Below are positions 17,372 through 25,933 of a stretch of 27,200 bases of DNA, piece after piece. A program made the translations under genes and the position numbers. A model generated the notes under the pieces. It was not told the DNA's origin. It did no database searches and saw only the letters and a program-made list of their open reading frames with translations. Position 1 is the stretch's first letter, and each line of letters begins with the position of its first letter. Location: the NCBI GenBank assembly GCA_946481095.1, contig CAMLML010000065.1, positions 1-27,200 on the forward strand, in the 5' to 3' direction. The DNA comes from an uncultured Cellvibrio sp. Its GTDB lineage: Bacteria > Pseudomonadota > Gammaproteobacteria > Pseudomonadales > Cellvibrionaceae.

Positions 17372-18358
17372 TTACGCAATAAACAAAGTTGCGAACGCAA
17401 CGGCACAAATCCAGAACAGCAATGAACGTGTATACAAAGGCATACTGGATTTCACCAACGCAAATGAATAAGCCGGTTCAATCTGGGTGGTAATCACTGT
17501 GCCTGTTAAATCCTCGATAACATCGACACTGTCTTCACTGAGTGGAGAAGGATTAGCATCAGAAGCAGTAGTATCTGTTGATTTATCAACTTTATGATTG
17601 ATGGAAGCGTCAATATTTGCACCCAAGGCACCGCGCAAACATGCATTCAATATTTCCATGGATGATTTATCCATATCCAACATATTTTCACGCAAAGGTG
17701 TTGTATCAAAATTACCAACCAGCGCCCAGGTTACGCCCATCAATCGAACCGAAGGCAATTCCAGCAACCACAACCAACGGGAAGCCAACTGCGCCTGTTG
17801 TGAGTCAGTTTCGTTTATTTCGCGATAGAGCACACTCAATCTGTACAAGAGAGCACCCAGAGCACCTGCAATAAAAAACCAGAACAGAACCGCAAAAGTT
17901 CTTTCAAATCCACGATAAGCAATGACCTTCAATGCTTCTGTGTGCAAGGCTCGCCAATCACCGACATCTGCACTTTCCGGATCAGTTGCAGCGTTACCAC
18001 GCATATCATCAACCCAGCGGCTGGCCGCGACTGTGTCCCCGCGCTGAACAATATCAATATAAGCTTGAACTTCTGCGACAAAATCACTGCGGCCTATGCA
18101 ATAAAGTAATACCGGAAGATTAATCAAAATCAGCCAACCGGAATTAAATACTTGCACCACAAAAATGATAATCAAGGCCAGTACAACACAGGGGATCAAC
18201 AACGAAAGTGATATACCCGCTACAGGATTGGCTGCCACACCGGGAATTTGTTGTAACCGCAACACCAAACCGCGATACCAACCGTCCCAATGCATAAATT
18301 GTGCGGTGCCCAACCAATAAACGATACCAAGCGCAAGAATCAAACTGAGAAAAGTCAT
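17372..18358 (-). CDS. ampE: AmpE-like inner-membrane protein
   Basis: This 328-residue membrane protein is AmpE-like, by its pattern TFLSLILALGIVYW at the start, the motif YRGFERTFAVLFWFFIAGALGALLYRLSVL, whose parts lie at about residues 155-185, and the position right after ampD. Four hydrophobic segments are visible: the N-terminus, about 60-90, about 165-185, and the C-terminus. AmpE is associated with AmpD in beta-lactamase induction, but its biochemical role is unclear. The start codon overlaps the ampD stop as ATGA (4 bp), a strong sign of translational coupling. It is longer than E. coli AmpE (284 residues), mainly from an acidic, Ser/Thr-rich segment at about 255-300. Confidence 0.88.
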   Translation of the reverse strand: MTFLSLILALGIVYWLGTAQFMHWDGWYRGLVLRLQQIPGVAANPVAGISLSLLIPCVVLALIIIFVVQVFNSGWLILINLPVLLYCIGRSDFVAEVQAYIDIVQRGDTVAASRWVDDMRGNAATDPESADVGDWRALHTEALKVIAYRGFERTFAVLFWFFIAGALGALLYRLSVLYREINETDSQQAQLASRWLWLLELPSVRLMGVTWALVGNFDTTPLRENMLDMDKSSMEILNACLRGALGANIDASINHKVDKSTDTTASDANPSPLSEDSVDVIEDLTGTVITTQIEPAYSFALVKSSMPLYTRSLLFWICAVAFATLFIA

Positions 18359-18912
18359 AGTGAATCTGATTCCTTAATCAGGGAAAAATAATAAATCCAA
18401 TCAAACGCTTTGCCTGGATCTGTTTTCCGACCTGGAGCAATCTGATCGTGCCCCGTAATTCGATCAGGCGTTAGTTTAGGATAGTTTGCTAGCAACTGGC
18501 GAGTGACTTTCGCCAGAGATTGATACTGAAATTCGCTGTAGGCTTGATCATCAGTTCCTTCCAGTTCAATCCCGATACTGAAATCATTACAATCTTCAAC
18601 ACCCTGATAAGAAGATTTGCCTGCGTGCCATGCCCTGTCATCAAAACTGACAAACTGGGTAATGACGCCGAATCGATCAATCAATAAATGGGATGAGACG
18701 CGCACATCCGCAATGGTTTCAAAATAAGGATCCCAAGCTTTGTCCAATCGGTTTTGAAAAAAATCTTCTATAAATCCGCCACCAAATTTTCCCGGTGGCA
18801 GGCTAATGTTATGGATCACCAGTAAGCTGATTTCCGTTGCATCGGGACGCTGATTAAAATTGGGCGATTCACAAATAATCGCTTCATTCAACCATCCATC
18901 GATAATTTTCAT
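18355..18912 (-). CDS. ampD: AmpD, 1,6-anhydro-MurNAc-L-alanine amidase
   Basis: This 185-residue zinc amidase cleaves anhydro-MurNAc peptides in the cytoplasm during wall recycling. His34 (LVIHNISLPPG) matches the first zinc ligand of E. coli AmpD. The downstream ligands are in ITGHDQIAPGRKTDPG (His and Asp). The core LEGTDDQAYSEFQYQ and RAWHAGKSSYQG is also characteristic. I chose the ATG at 18912, which puts His34 in the canonical position and overlaps the stop of the upstream ATPase by 1 bp (TGATG). An in-frame ATG at 18942 would add ten residues and has no better ribosome site. Confidence 0.95.
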   Translation of the reverse strand: MKIIDGWLNEAIICESPNFNQRPDATEISLLVIHNISLPPGKFGGGFIEDFFQNRLDKAWDPYFETIADVRVSSHLLIDRFGVITQFVSFDDRAWHAGKSSYQGVEDCNDFSIGIELEGTDDQAYSEFQYQSLAKVTRQLLANYPKLTPDRITGHDQIAPGRKTDPGKAFDWIYYFSLIKESDSL

Positions 18913-20408
18913 CAGGCCGGTACCGTTCTGTCTGCAGCCCATAGACGCAAACGCGCAATTTGTTCCGCCATCACGACAGACAAAGGGCTGGTATTGGCTA
19001 ATTCTGTCATTAACATGGGCATATCCAGAGATTTTTCAGCAGCACTGGCCGCATAAAGCGCACTGACAATTGCCTGTTCAATTTCTGATCCGGAAAAACC
19101 ATCGCTGGCAATTGCCAATTCTGTCAAATTAAATTGTTCGACTGCACAATTTCGTTTGCGTAAATGGATCGAAAAAATATCTTCACGAATAATGGCATCA
19201 GGTAAATCAACAAAAAAGATTTCATCCAACCGCCCCTTGCGAATCAATTCCGGTGGCAAGCGTGTGATGTCATTACTGGTCGCCACAATGAATACCCGCG
19301 TTTTACGCTCCGCCATCCAGGTTAACAATGTGCCTAAAAGACGCTGCGACACGCCATTGTCATGACCATCCTGCGCCATGCCTTTTTCGATTTCATCCAA
19401 CCATAACACACAGGGCGACATTGCATCAGCCAGTTTCAATGCTTCGCGTAAATTACGCTCCGTTTCACCGTGAAATTTATTATAGAGTGCCCCCACATCC
19501 ATACGCATTAACGGCAGCCCCCATAAACCTGCAACCGCTTTTGCAGCAAGACTTTTTCCGCCACCTTGCACACCCAATAATAAAATACCCTTGGGCCTGT
19601 CAATTGTTGACTCTTCACCATTGAATGCACCCTGACGTGTAGCCAACCAACGCTTTAAATTATTCAAACCACCAATATCAGCAAAACTTTCTGTTTGTTG
19701 TTCAAAATAAATAATGCCTTCCATGTCCAACAAGGCAAATTTAATTTTATTGATTTTGGGTAAATCTTCTTCTGTCAATGACCCGTCATCCCAAATAGCA
19801 TGGCGCACCAAACGACGAATATCACTCACACACAATCCCTGTAAATTATTCACCAATTTTTTCAGTGTGATATTGTCTGTTTTAACACGAACACCCTGAT
19901 GCCTTTCCGACCACTCTTTGGCTTCTTCACGCACGATTTCCATAATCAAATCATCATCCGGCAGTGCCAGACTGTATGTCGCACTGTAACGCGACAACTC
20001 TGCAGGCAAGTCCAGTTGGTAACTCAAAAACACCAATGTATGTGGAACCGCAAAATGATTCAGGGCAATATCTTTTAACAAACGTACGACTCGTGGTTGA
20101 TCAACCAGAAATGAATGAAAATCACACAAGGCAAAAATCGCCGGCTTTTGCATTTGTTTAATTTGCCGCAACATATTTTCCGGTAACACAGCTTCAGGCT
20201 CGGGCAGTCCGGTTTCCTTTGGCAACAATTGCAGCCCCCGACTGGCCCGAACCAAGCCGTCGGTAATGGACCAGCGATACAAATCCTTGCCTTGCTGATC
20301 CGCTACTTTATGCAACACATCAAGCGCTTTTTTTTCTTCGTAGGTTTCAATCACCAACAATGGAATACGTGTATCCAGAAGATATTTAATTTCGTTAACG
20401 TCTTGCAT
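18912..20408 (-). CDS. Ycf46-type AAA+ ATPase
   Basis: This 498-residue protein has an N-terminal region (1-240) typical of Ycf46-like ATPases, starting DVNEIKYLLDTRIPLLVIET. A single AAA module follows at about 250-490. Walker A is residues 279-286 (GVQGGGKS), Walker B is VLWLDEIEKG with Asp338/Glu339, sensor 1 is FIVATSND, and the arginine-finger region is PPELIRKGRLDEIFF. The family is widespread in bacteria and plastids; its substrate is unknown (a role in CO2 utilisation has been proposed in cyanobacteria). The stop overlaps the ampD start by 1 bp, so the gene is coupled to ampD and ampE, an unexpected partner worth noting. Confidence 0.92.
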   Translation of the reverse strand: MQDVNEIKYLLDTRIPLLVIETYEEKKALDVLHKVADQQGKDLYRWSITDGLVRASRGLQLLPKETGLPEPEAVLPENMLRQIKQMQKPAIFALCDFHSFLVDQPRVVRLLKDIALNHFAVPHTLVFLSYQLDLPAELSRYSATYSLALPDDDLIMEIVREEAKEWSERHQGVRVKTDNITLKKLVNNLQGLCVSDIRRLVRHAIWDDGSLTEEDLPKINKIKFALLDMEGIIYFEQQTESFADIGGLNNLKRWLATRQGAFNGEESTIDRPKGILLLGVQGGGKSLAAKAVAGLWGLPLMRMDVGALYNKFHGETERNLREALKLADAMSPCVLWLDEIEKGMAQDGHDNGVSQRLLGTLLTWMAERKTRVFIVATSNDITRLPPELIRKGRLDEIFFVDLPDAIIREDIFSIHLRKRNCAVEQFNLTELAIASDGFSGSEIEQAIVSALYAASAAEKSLDMPMLMTELANTSPLSVVMAEQIARLRLWAADRTVPA

Positions 20409-20465
20409 CTGTGTTTATTTTTCCTGAATTTATTTAATTTTTTTACCTCTTGGAAGAGGATGTTT

Positions 20466-23129
20466 TTATTCAATCTTAATTTTCTTTTTCAAGCGAATAT
20501 CCTGACTCGACGCACCCACTTGAATTTCATAATCCCCCGGCCTGACCCGATAGGATTTTTGTTCCTCATCATAGTAAGTGAAATCGCGATTCACCAGCAA
20601 ACCAAAATTCAACGATTGACTTTCACCCGGTTTCAACTCGATTGATTCAAATGCACGCAAATTTTTAATCGCATCCAGAGGCTGCCTGTTCAAAGAGCGC
20701 ACATAAACCTGAACCACTTCACTGGCAACCACATTGCCCACATTTTTCAAATCAAAACTGATCGCAAGAGAATCCTGCTGTTGCAGCCGCTCTTTGTCCA
20801 ACCGTATATTTTCATAATCAAAACGACCGTAGGACAACCCGTGGCCGAAAGGATAAAGTGGTTTTTCATTGTAATAGCGATAAGTGCGGCCTTGCATGGA
20901 GTAATCCTGAAAATCAGGCAATTCAGCGTTCGCTTTGTAGAAAGTAACCGGCAATCGACCTGATGGACTTACATCGCCAAACAGCACATCCGCTACTGCA
21001 TTACCACCGCGCTGCCCCGGATACCATGCCATTAAAATGGCTGGAACATTTTTATCCGCCCAATCAACAGCCAATGACGAACCGCCAGTTAATACCAGCA
21101 CTACAGGTTTACCGGTTGCCACCAAATCCTCCAACAGTTTTTGTTGTGGTTTGGGTAATGCCAGATCCGTTCTATCACCGCCCATAAAACCGGGATAGGT
21201 GACTTTCATTTCTTCCCCTTCAACATCACCGGTTAGCCCACCAACAAAAATAATCACTTCGGATTTTTTCGCTGCATCCATGGCTTCTTCGTGAGGCGAT
21301 TTTGCACCCGGTAATCTCCAGGCCAATCTGACTTCTGCATCGCGAATATCATCAAAATATTCAAGTTTGATATCGTAAATTTTTCCAGCATCCAAATGCT
21401 GTTTCACTGATTGGCTGCGCAATCTTTCAGCCAACCCCCATGCATCCAACAGATTTTTATTATCGATCGATAATCGCACACCATCATTGGCACTGACATT
21501 AAATTCATATTCACCCGAAAGAGGAGCAATCAATTTTCCAGTCCACCGTACGCTATAGCCATCGTTAGGTAATGCCTGATCTTTCTTTAATTCTCCGCGC
21601 GCCACCAATGCATCTGTCGGTGCACCCCGATCCCAACGAAAATCAATCCTGGAATCGACTCTCGTTAGCAGTGGCTTACCGGAAAAATCCACTCCGCGAA
21701 AATATTCGCCTTTTAACCCTTGTTCATTGGAATCGGCTGATGGCCGCAAAAATCTTGAATCTATAACAGGAGCAGCTCGAGGGTCTTCGCGTCCTTCAAC
21801 CAACTCTGTGCCTCGCGCATAGTAAACCTGGGTGTCGGATGAAACTGCCTGACGAATCCCGTTTAAAATAGTCACAGGTTGTTCCGGTGTTCCATAATAA
21901 TTACCCAACAAAGACATAACCTCATCAGCTGTCGGGCCAATCACGGCGACATATTTCAAATCTTTTTTCAGTGGTAATATTTTTTTATTTTTGAGCAGCA
22001 CCAGCGATTTTTGTGCAGCCAGACGAGCAAGCTCATCATGAGTTTTGGATTGATTTACTGAATAGGGAATTTTCGCAAAGGGCACAGTTGAATCAGGATC
22101 AAACATCCCCAAACGAAAGCGGGTATAAAATAAACGGCGCAAGGCATCATCAATTTCTGCTTCAGTAATTAGCCCTTGTTTAACGGCATTAATTAAAGCC
22201 GCATAGGTTTTTCCACAATTGAGTTCCAATCCTTTTTTGACACCCAGTGCCGCCGCTTCTTCTGCAGTTTTAACAATTTTGTGGTGCAGGAAAATATCTT
22301 CTATGGAATCACAATCGGAAACCACATAACCTTTAAATCCCCACTCTTTTCGCAAAATATCCAACAACAATCGCTGGCTGGCTGATGCAGATTCACCATT
22401 AACACGATTGTAAGCGCCCATGACCGCAGCAACATTTGCATCCTGTACCAACGCGCGAAATGCGGGCAAATAGGTTTCATATAAATCACGCTCTGTTGGT
22501 CGCGCATCAAATTCATGTCGATTGAATTCGGGGCCACTGTGTACCGCAAAATGTTTTGCTGTCGCATCTGTTTTACGATATTTCGGATGATTCCCTTGCA
22601 ACCCCTTTACAAAAGCCACACCCATTTGACTGGTCAAATAAGGATCTTCACCGTAAGTCTCCTGGCCTCGCCCCCAACGGGGATCACGAAAAATATTGAT
22701 ATTGGGCGACCAGAAAGTTAATCCCTGATAACGATTGCGTTGGTTACGACGGGAAAATTCATGATATTTCGCACGTCCCTCATCGCTGATCACGGTTGCC
22801 ACTTCAAACATCATGTCCGAATCAAAACTGGCCGCCAATCCAATTGCTTGCGGAAACACAGTGGCTGAACCTGCGCGCGCTACACCATGCAAAGCTTCAT
22901 TCCACCACTCATATTTTGGAATTCCCAATCGTGGAATCGCGGGTGCATCGTTTTGCATTTGTGATACTTTTTCTTCAAGCGTCATGCGCGATACCAGATC
23001 AGCGGCGCGAGCTTCGAAACTTTTTTGAGTGTCTTGATAAACAGGTTTTTCTTTTGCGAATAGATTCAAACTGATCAAGGCAAGTAGCATGAATCCAGTA
23101 GCAGAGAGTCGTTGCGATAGATAGGTCAT
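20466..23129 (-). CDS. Exported GH3 beta-glycosidase with PA14 insert
   Basis: This 887-residue protein has an N-terminal signal sequence (hydrophobic core at about 10-24, cleavage likely after LNLFA). The GH3 N-terminal barrel follows (about 40-340). The nucleophile is Asp272 in GYVVSDCDSIEDIF, and the substrate-binding KHFAVHSGPE is at 192-201. A GH3 C-terminal domain starts near 370 and is interrupted by a PA14 domain at about 470-615. A fibronectin-III-like domain ends the protein (about 790-880). The SDCDSIEDIF context resembles beta-xylosidase and broad beta-glucosidase members. The PA14 insert usually shapes the active-site entrance and sugar specificity. Substrate (xylo- or gluco-oligosaccharide) cannot be settled here. 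No polysaccharide-degradation genes adjoin it. Confidence 0.93.
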   Translation of the reverse strand: MTYLSQRLSATGFMLLALISLNLFAKEKPVYQDTQKSFEARAADLVSRMTLEEKVSQMQNDAPAIPRLGIPKYEWWNEALHGVARAGSATVFPQAIGLAASFDSDMMFEVATVISDEGRAKYHEFSRRNQRNRYQGLTFWSPNINIFRDPRWGRGQETYGEDPYLTSQMGVAFVKGLQGNHPKYRKTDATAKHFAVHSGPEFNRHEFDARPTERDLYETYLPAFRALVQDANVAAVMGAYNRVNGESASASQRLLLDILRKEWGFKGYVVSDCDSIEDIFLHHKIVKTAEEAAALGVKKGLELNCGKTYAALINAVKQGLITEAEIDDALRRLFYTRFRLGMFDPDSTVPFAKIPYSVNQSKTHDELARLAAQKSLVLLKNKKILPLKKDLKYVAVIGPTADEVMSLLGNYYGTPEQPVTILNGIRQAVSSDTQVYYARGTELVEGREDPRAAPVIDSRFLRPSADSNEQGLKGEYFRGVDFSGKPLLTRVDSRIDFRWDRGAPTDALVARGELKKDQALPNDGYSVRWTGKLIAPLSGEYEFNVSANDGVRLSIDNKNLLDAWGLAERLRSQSVKQHLDAGKIYDIKLEYFDDIRDAEVRLAWRLPGAKSPHEEAMDAAKKSEVIIFVGGLTGDVEGEEMKVTYPGFMGGDRTDLALPKPQQKLLEDLVATGKPVVLVLTGGSSLAVDWADKNVPAILMAWYPGQRGGNAVADVLFGDVSPSGRLPVTFYKANAELPDFQDYSMQGRTYRYYNEKPLYPFGHGLSYGRFDYENIRLDKERLQQQDSLAISFDLKNVGNVVASEVVQVYVRSLNRQPLDAIKNLRAFESIELKPGESQSLNFGLLVNRDFTYYDEEQKSYRVRPGDYEIQVGASSQDIRLKKKIKIE

Positions 23130-23178
23130 TTTTATTATTCCAGTTGGTTAATAAAACATTATTATTTTTTATTCGACG

Positions 23179-23196
23179 CCGGACTATATAATCCGG
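23179..23196. promoter_or_regulatory. Palindrome in the GH3/coq7 divergent region
   Basis: CCGGACTATATAATCCGG is an 18-bp near-perfect palindrome (16 of 18 positions symmetric), 50 bp upstream of the GH3 start. It encloses a TATATAAT core that could serve as a -10 box in either direction. It is a good candidate operator for sugar-dependent control of the GH3 gene or for control of the divergent coq7. The regulator is unknown. Confidence 0.5.
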
Positions 23197-23300
23197 TTAC
23201 TGCCTGCACAAGACAAAAACTGCAAAGATGGAGAAACCTGCCAGACTTTGATTAAATGCACCGACTAAATGGCACCCGTTAAATAATCAGGAACCTGCAA

Positions 23301-23948
23301 ATGCGTAATAACCAATTATCATTTTTAGACAAATTGATTATCCATCTGGATCAATCACTGAAAACACTGGCCAGTGGTAATGATTTGACGAGTGAACGTC
23401 CGAGCCCTGCAACAGGGATTAGCTCCGGTGAACTGAAAGCGTCAGAGCGTAAACTTGCTGCGGGATTAATGCGGGTCAACCACACAGGAGAAGTATGCGC
23501 ACAAGCGCTTTATCAGGGGCAAGCACTGACTGCAAAACTTCCTGAAGTCAGACAGGATATGGAGCGCGCCGCACGCGAAGAAATTGATCATCTGGTTTGG
23601 TGCCAGCAGAGATTGAATCAACTTGATAGCCATCCCAGCGTGTTAAATCCAATTTGGTACGCCATGTCTTTTACTATAGGAGCAAGCGCGGGACTTATCA
23701 GCGACAAAATCAGTTTGGGATTCGTCGCTGCAACTGAAGATCAGGTTTGCAAACATCTGCAAAAACATTTGGAAGAATTACCCGGAGAAGACCAGCAAAG
23801 CCGCGCAGTAGTGACGCAAATGCTGGCAGACGAAGCAAAACACGCACAAATGGCACTGGATGCGGGCGGAAAAAAATTTCCGACTCCCGTTAAAAATGTA
23901 ATGACACTGGTTTCAAATCTGATGACCAAAACCAGTTTTCATATTTAA
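23301..23948 (+). CDS. coq7: Coq7, 2-nonaprenyl-3-methyl-6-methoxy-benzoquinol hydroxylase
   Basis: This 215-residue membrane-associated di-iron hydroxylase carries out the penultimate ring hydroxylation in ubiquinone synthesis, the role UbiF plays in E. coli. The six iron ligands of the family are visible: Glu64 ([12 protein letters not shown]), Glu94 and His97 (REEIDHLVW), Glu146 (TEDQVCKHL), Glu178 and His181 ([10 protein letters not shown]). The start at 23301 follows CAGGAACC at a suitable distance. The gene converges on the OsmC-family gene, with 14 bp between their stop codons. Confidence 0.95.
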   Translation: MRNNQLSFLDKLIIHLDQSLKTLASGNDLTSERPSPATGISSGELKASERKLAAGLMRVNHTGEVCAQALYQGQALTAKLPEVRQDMERAAREEIDHLVWCQQRLNQLDSHPSVLNPIWYAMSFTIGASAGLISDKISLGFVAATEDQVCKHLQKHLEELPGEDQQSRAVVTQMLADEAKHAQMALDAGGKKFPTPVKNVMTLVSNLMTKTSFHI

Positions 23949-23962
23949 GCCTAATTTTTTGC

Positions 23963-24382
23963 TCAAGCTTCTTTTACCTCGTAAGAATGGGTAATGTGAA
24001 CGCCTCCAGCTTCCAGCATGATGGATGCAGAACAATATTTTGTGGCTGACAATTCCACTGCTCTTTTTACTTGTGTGTCTTTCAACTCTTTTCCTGTCAC
24101 AATAAATTTGAGATGAATTTTGGTGAAGGGAGATGGCACACCTTCTGCGCGCTCGGCTTCCAGTTCGCAACGACAATCTGTTACTTGCTGACGTGATTTT
24201 TGCAAAATACTCACAACATCAAATGCTGAACAACCACCCAAACCCAACAACAACATTTCCATAGGACGCGGCCCGGTATTTCTACCACCATGATCCGGAG
24301 GGCCATCCATCAACACCGCATGCCCACTACCGGATTCAGCCAAAAATTGTGCGCCATCAACCCACTTTACAACTGCTTGCAT
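23963..24382 (-). CDS. OsmC/YhfA-family protein
   Basis: This 139-residue protein has the OsmC fold and is closest to the YhfA subgroup. The two redox cysteines of the family are Cys51 in GLGGCSAFDVV and Cys117 in ATKYCSASIML. OsmC and Ohr members reduce organic hydroperoxides; the YhfA subgroup is uncharacterised, so peroxidase activity is inference. GAGG lies 5 bp ahead of the ATG. It is divergent from crp with a 258-bp gap, and the yhfA-crp divergent pairing is also found in E. coli and other gammaproteobacteria (from memory), which supports the identity. Confidence 0.93.
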   Translation of the reverse strand: MQAVVKWVDGAQFLAESGSGHAVLMDGPPDHGGRNTGPRPMEMLLLGLGGCSAFDVVSILQKSRQQVTDCRCELEAERAEGVPSPFTKIHLKFIVTGKELKDTQVKRAVELSATKYCSASIMLEAGGVHITHSYEVKEA

Positions 24383-24445
24383 AAAAACCTCATCGAAAAT
24401 TCACAAATTAATTTGCCTTGCAGGGTAACATAGCCACGGAATAAG

Positions 24446-24474
24446 CAAAAATGTCACCCAAGTTAACATTTTTG
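24446..24474. promoter_or_regulatory. Inverted repeat between the OsmC gene and crp
   Basis: CAAAAATGT (24446-24454) and ACATTTTTG (24466-24474) form a perfect 9-bp inverted repeat with an 11-bp spacer. It lies 63 bp upstream of the OsmC-family start. It may be a regulator site for the OsmC-family gene or for crp. The motif is not a Crp consensus (TGTGA-N6-TCACA). Confidence 0.45.
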
Positions 24475-24525
24475 ATAAGATTTTATGATTACTTGTGGAC
24501 AAGTCAGTAAACACAGAATATAACT

Positions 24526-24545
24526 GCGTCACAAATTTGTAGCGC
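24526..24545. promoter_or_regulatory. Palindrome in the crp upstream region
   Basis: GCGTCACAAATTTGTAGCGC is a 20-bp imperfect palindrome (16 of 20 symmetric) with the core ACAAATTTGT. It ends 15 bp before the -35 box of the proposed crp promoter. It has one TCACA half-site only. A smaller perfect palindrome, ACTTGTGGACAAGT, lies at 24491-24504. Either could be the site of an activator or of Crp autoregulation. Confidence 0.45.
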
Positions 24546-24560
24546 ATTGCGTCGATTACT

Positions 24561-24588
24561 TTTACAATCTTGGTTGCGTTGTCATAAT
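24561..24588 (+). promoter_or_regulatory. Likely crp promoter
   Basis: TTTACA (24561-24566) and CATAAT (24583-24588) are separated by 16 bp, each matching five of six positions or close to it with the sigma-70 consensus. The -10 box lies about 52 bp before the crp start. The start point is inferred only. Confidence 0.55.
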
Positions 24589-24640
24589 CAACAACATTAC
24601 AATCGGTTGATTACTAAATAAAAACAGCAGGAGTTGAATC

Positions 24641-25276
24641 TTGGTTGCTGTCTCACTGACACCTCATATTAAAAACGTGGATGAATTTCTCATCCATTGC
24701 CATCGTCGTCGTTATCCGGCCAAAAGTACGATTATTTATGCCGGCGACAAAAGTGACTCTCTGTATTACATAGTCAAAGGCTCAGTCACTGTGTTGATTG
24801 AAGATGACGACGGCCATGAAATGATTGTCGCCTATCTCAACGATGGCGACTTTTTCGGTGAAATGGGTTTGTTCGACCACAGCGACTCCCGTAGCGCTTG
24901 GGTTCGAGCCAAATCCGAATGCGAAGTTGCTGAAATCAGCTACGCCAAATTTCAGGAATTATCCGAGAGTCATCCGGAGTTTTTGTTTGCACTCGGCAGC
25001 CAAATGGCTCGCCGCTTGCGCGCAACCACTCGCAAAGTTGGTGACCTTGCATTTTTGGATGTAACAGGTCGCGTCGCACGTACTTTGTTGGAACTCTGTA
25101 AAGAACCTGATGCCATGACTCACCCTGATGGTATGCAAATCAAAATTACCCGCCAGGAAATTGGCCGCATAGTGGGCTGCTCTCGTGAAATGGTCGGACG
25201 TGTTTTAAAAACATTGGAAGATCAAGGTCTGGTTTTAGTGAAAGGTAAAACCATGGTGGTTTACGGAACCCGATAA
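24641..25276 (+). CDS. crp: cAMP receptor protein (Crp/Vfr), TTG start
   Basis: This 211-residue global regulator binds cAMP in its N-terminal beta-roll and DNA with its C-terminal helix-turn-helix. The cAMP pocket is Gly73/Glu74 (FFGEMGLF) and Arg84/Ser85 (SRSAWVRAK). The HTH is at about 170-190 ([20 protein letters not shown]). It is very close to Pseudomonas Vfr along its length. The start is TTG at 24641, with AGGAG 7 bp upstream (24629-24633). It begins MVAVSLTP, which lines up with the Vfr N-terminus MVAITHTP, and no nearby ATG fits as well. A terminator follows at 25303. Confidence 0.96.
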   Translation: MVAVSLTPHIKNVDEFLIHCHRRRYPAKSTIIYAGDKSDSLYYIVKGSVTVLIEDDDGHEMIVAYLNDGDFFGEMGLFDHSDSRSAWVRAKSECEVAEISYAKFQELSESHPEFLFALGSQMARRLRATTRKVGDLAFLDVTGRVARTLLELCKEPDAMTHPDGMQIKITRQEIGRIVGCSREMVGRVLKTLEDQGLVLVKGKTMVVYGTR

Positions 25277-25302
25277 ATCCGGATTTAATTTGTAAAGAAT
25301 AG

Positions 25303-25327
25303 ACCCGCCATGTGCGGGTTTTATTTT
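25303..25327 (+). terminator. Intrinsic terminator of crp
   Basis: ACCCGC (25303-25308) pairs with GCGGGT (25314-25319) around a 5-nt loop, followed by a T-rich tail (TTTATTTT). It lies 27 bp after the crp stop codon. Confidence 0.85.
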
Positions 25328-25535
25328 GTCGTTATTTTCCCCAATCCCTCCGAATAAATTCAATTCTGTCAGTTAAAAACAAGAACGTAAAAGTGCAGCA
25401 ACAAAATGAATTGCCTGTGTGTGTGTGATATATCTTTTTCTGCCCTCCGTCCAAGTAAACCAAATCCTATCTCGTTGACTTTTATCAAAAAAATCTACAA
25501 ACAAAAAAACATTTTAAAAAAAGCTTGCAAAACAC

Positions 25536-25575
25536 TACTGTGTAGCGCACAGTATTTACTGTGTATTACATAGTA
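25536..25575 (+). promoter_or_regulatory. Two PadR-type operators before padR
   Basis: Two palindromes of the form TACTGTG-N5-CACAGTA lie side by side. The first (25536-25554) has perfect 7-bp arms. The second (25557-25575, TACTGTGTATTACATAGTA) has one mismatched pair. Their centres are 21 bp apart, two helical turns, so two repressor dimers would bind on the same face. A further half-site CACAGTA at 25583-25589 reaches into the padR start codon. TACT/AGTA ends resemble known PadR-family operators. Confidence 0.75.
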
Positions 25576-25588
25576 TATGAGGCACAGT

Positions 25589-25933
25589 ATGTCAGATGAA
25601 CAGTTTGAGAAGCTCAGGCAGGAGTTGCGGCGGGGGATTTTGGTGTTGGCGGTGTTGGGGTCTTTGCGGCATCCGCATTATGGCTACTCGCTACGCAAGC
25701 AATTGCAGGACGCAGGCCTGGATATAGATGAAGGGACGCTTTACCCCCTGGTGCGCCGGTTGGCGGATCAGGGTTTGTTAACCAGTGAATGGCAGCAGGG
25801 TGAAGGGCGTGAGCGCCGTTATTACCAGCTTTCGCCCGAAGGTTCAGCGTTGCTTGAAAGTTTGAGCGCTGAGTGGCTGCAATTGAACCATCACGTGAGC
25901 AACATTTTGGAGGCGGGAAATGAAACTAATTGA
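25589..25933 (+). CDS. PadR-family transcriptional regulator
   Basis: This 114-residue protein is a PadR-type winged-helix regulator. The family pattern is clear: RRGILVLAVLGSLRHPHYGYSL, then DEGTLYPLVRRLADQGLLTSEW and GRERRYYQLSPEG. I chose the ATG at 25589 because TGAGG (25578-25582) sits 6 bp upstream; an ATG at 25577 has no ribosome site. It overlaps the following membrane-protein gene by 14 bp. It is expected to repress its own operon through the palindromes just upstream. The ligand or signal is unknown. Confidence 0.93.
   Translation: MSDEQFEKLRQELRRGILVLAVLGSLRHPHYGYSLRKQLQDAGLDIDEGTLYPLVRRLADQGLLTSEWQQGEGRERRYYQLSPEGSALLESLSAEWLQLNHHVSNILEAGNETN

Larger units (their letters stand above)
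25277..25576. other. Intergenic region between crp and padR
   Basis: This 300-bp region holds the crp terminator (25303-25327), an AT-rich stretch with A tracts near 25486-25520, and the paired PadR-type palindromes at 25536-25575. I see no convincing ORF or RNA gene in it. Confidence 0.7.

Noticed and set aside
20446..20459. CCTCTTGGAAGAGG palindrome as a GH3 terminator
   Set aside because: On the minus strand it is followed by an A run, not a T run, and the stem is short with almost no loop.
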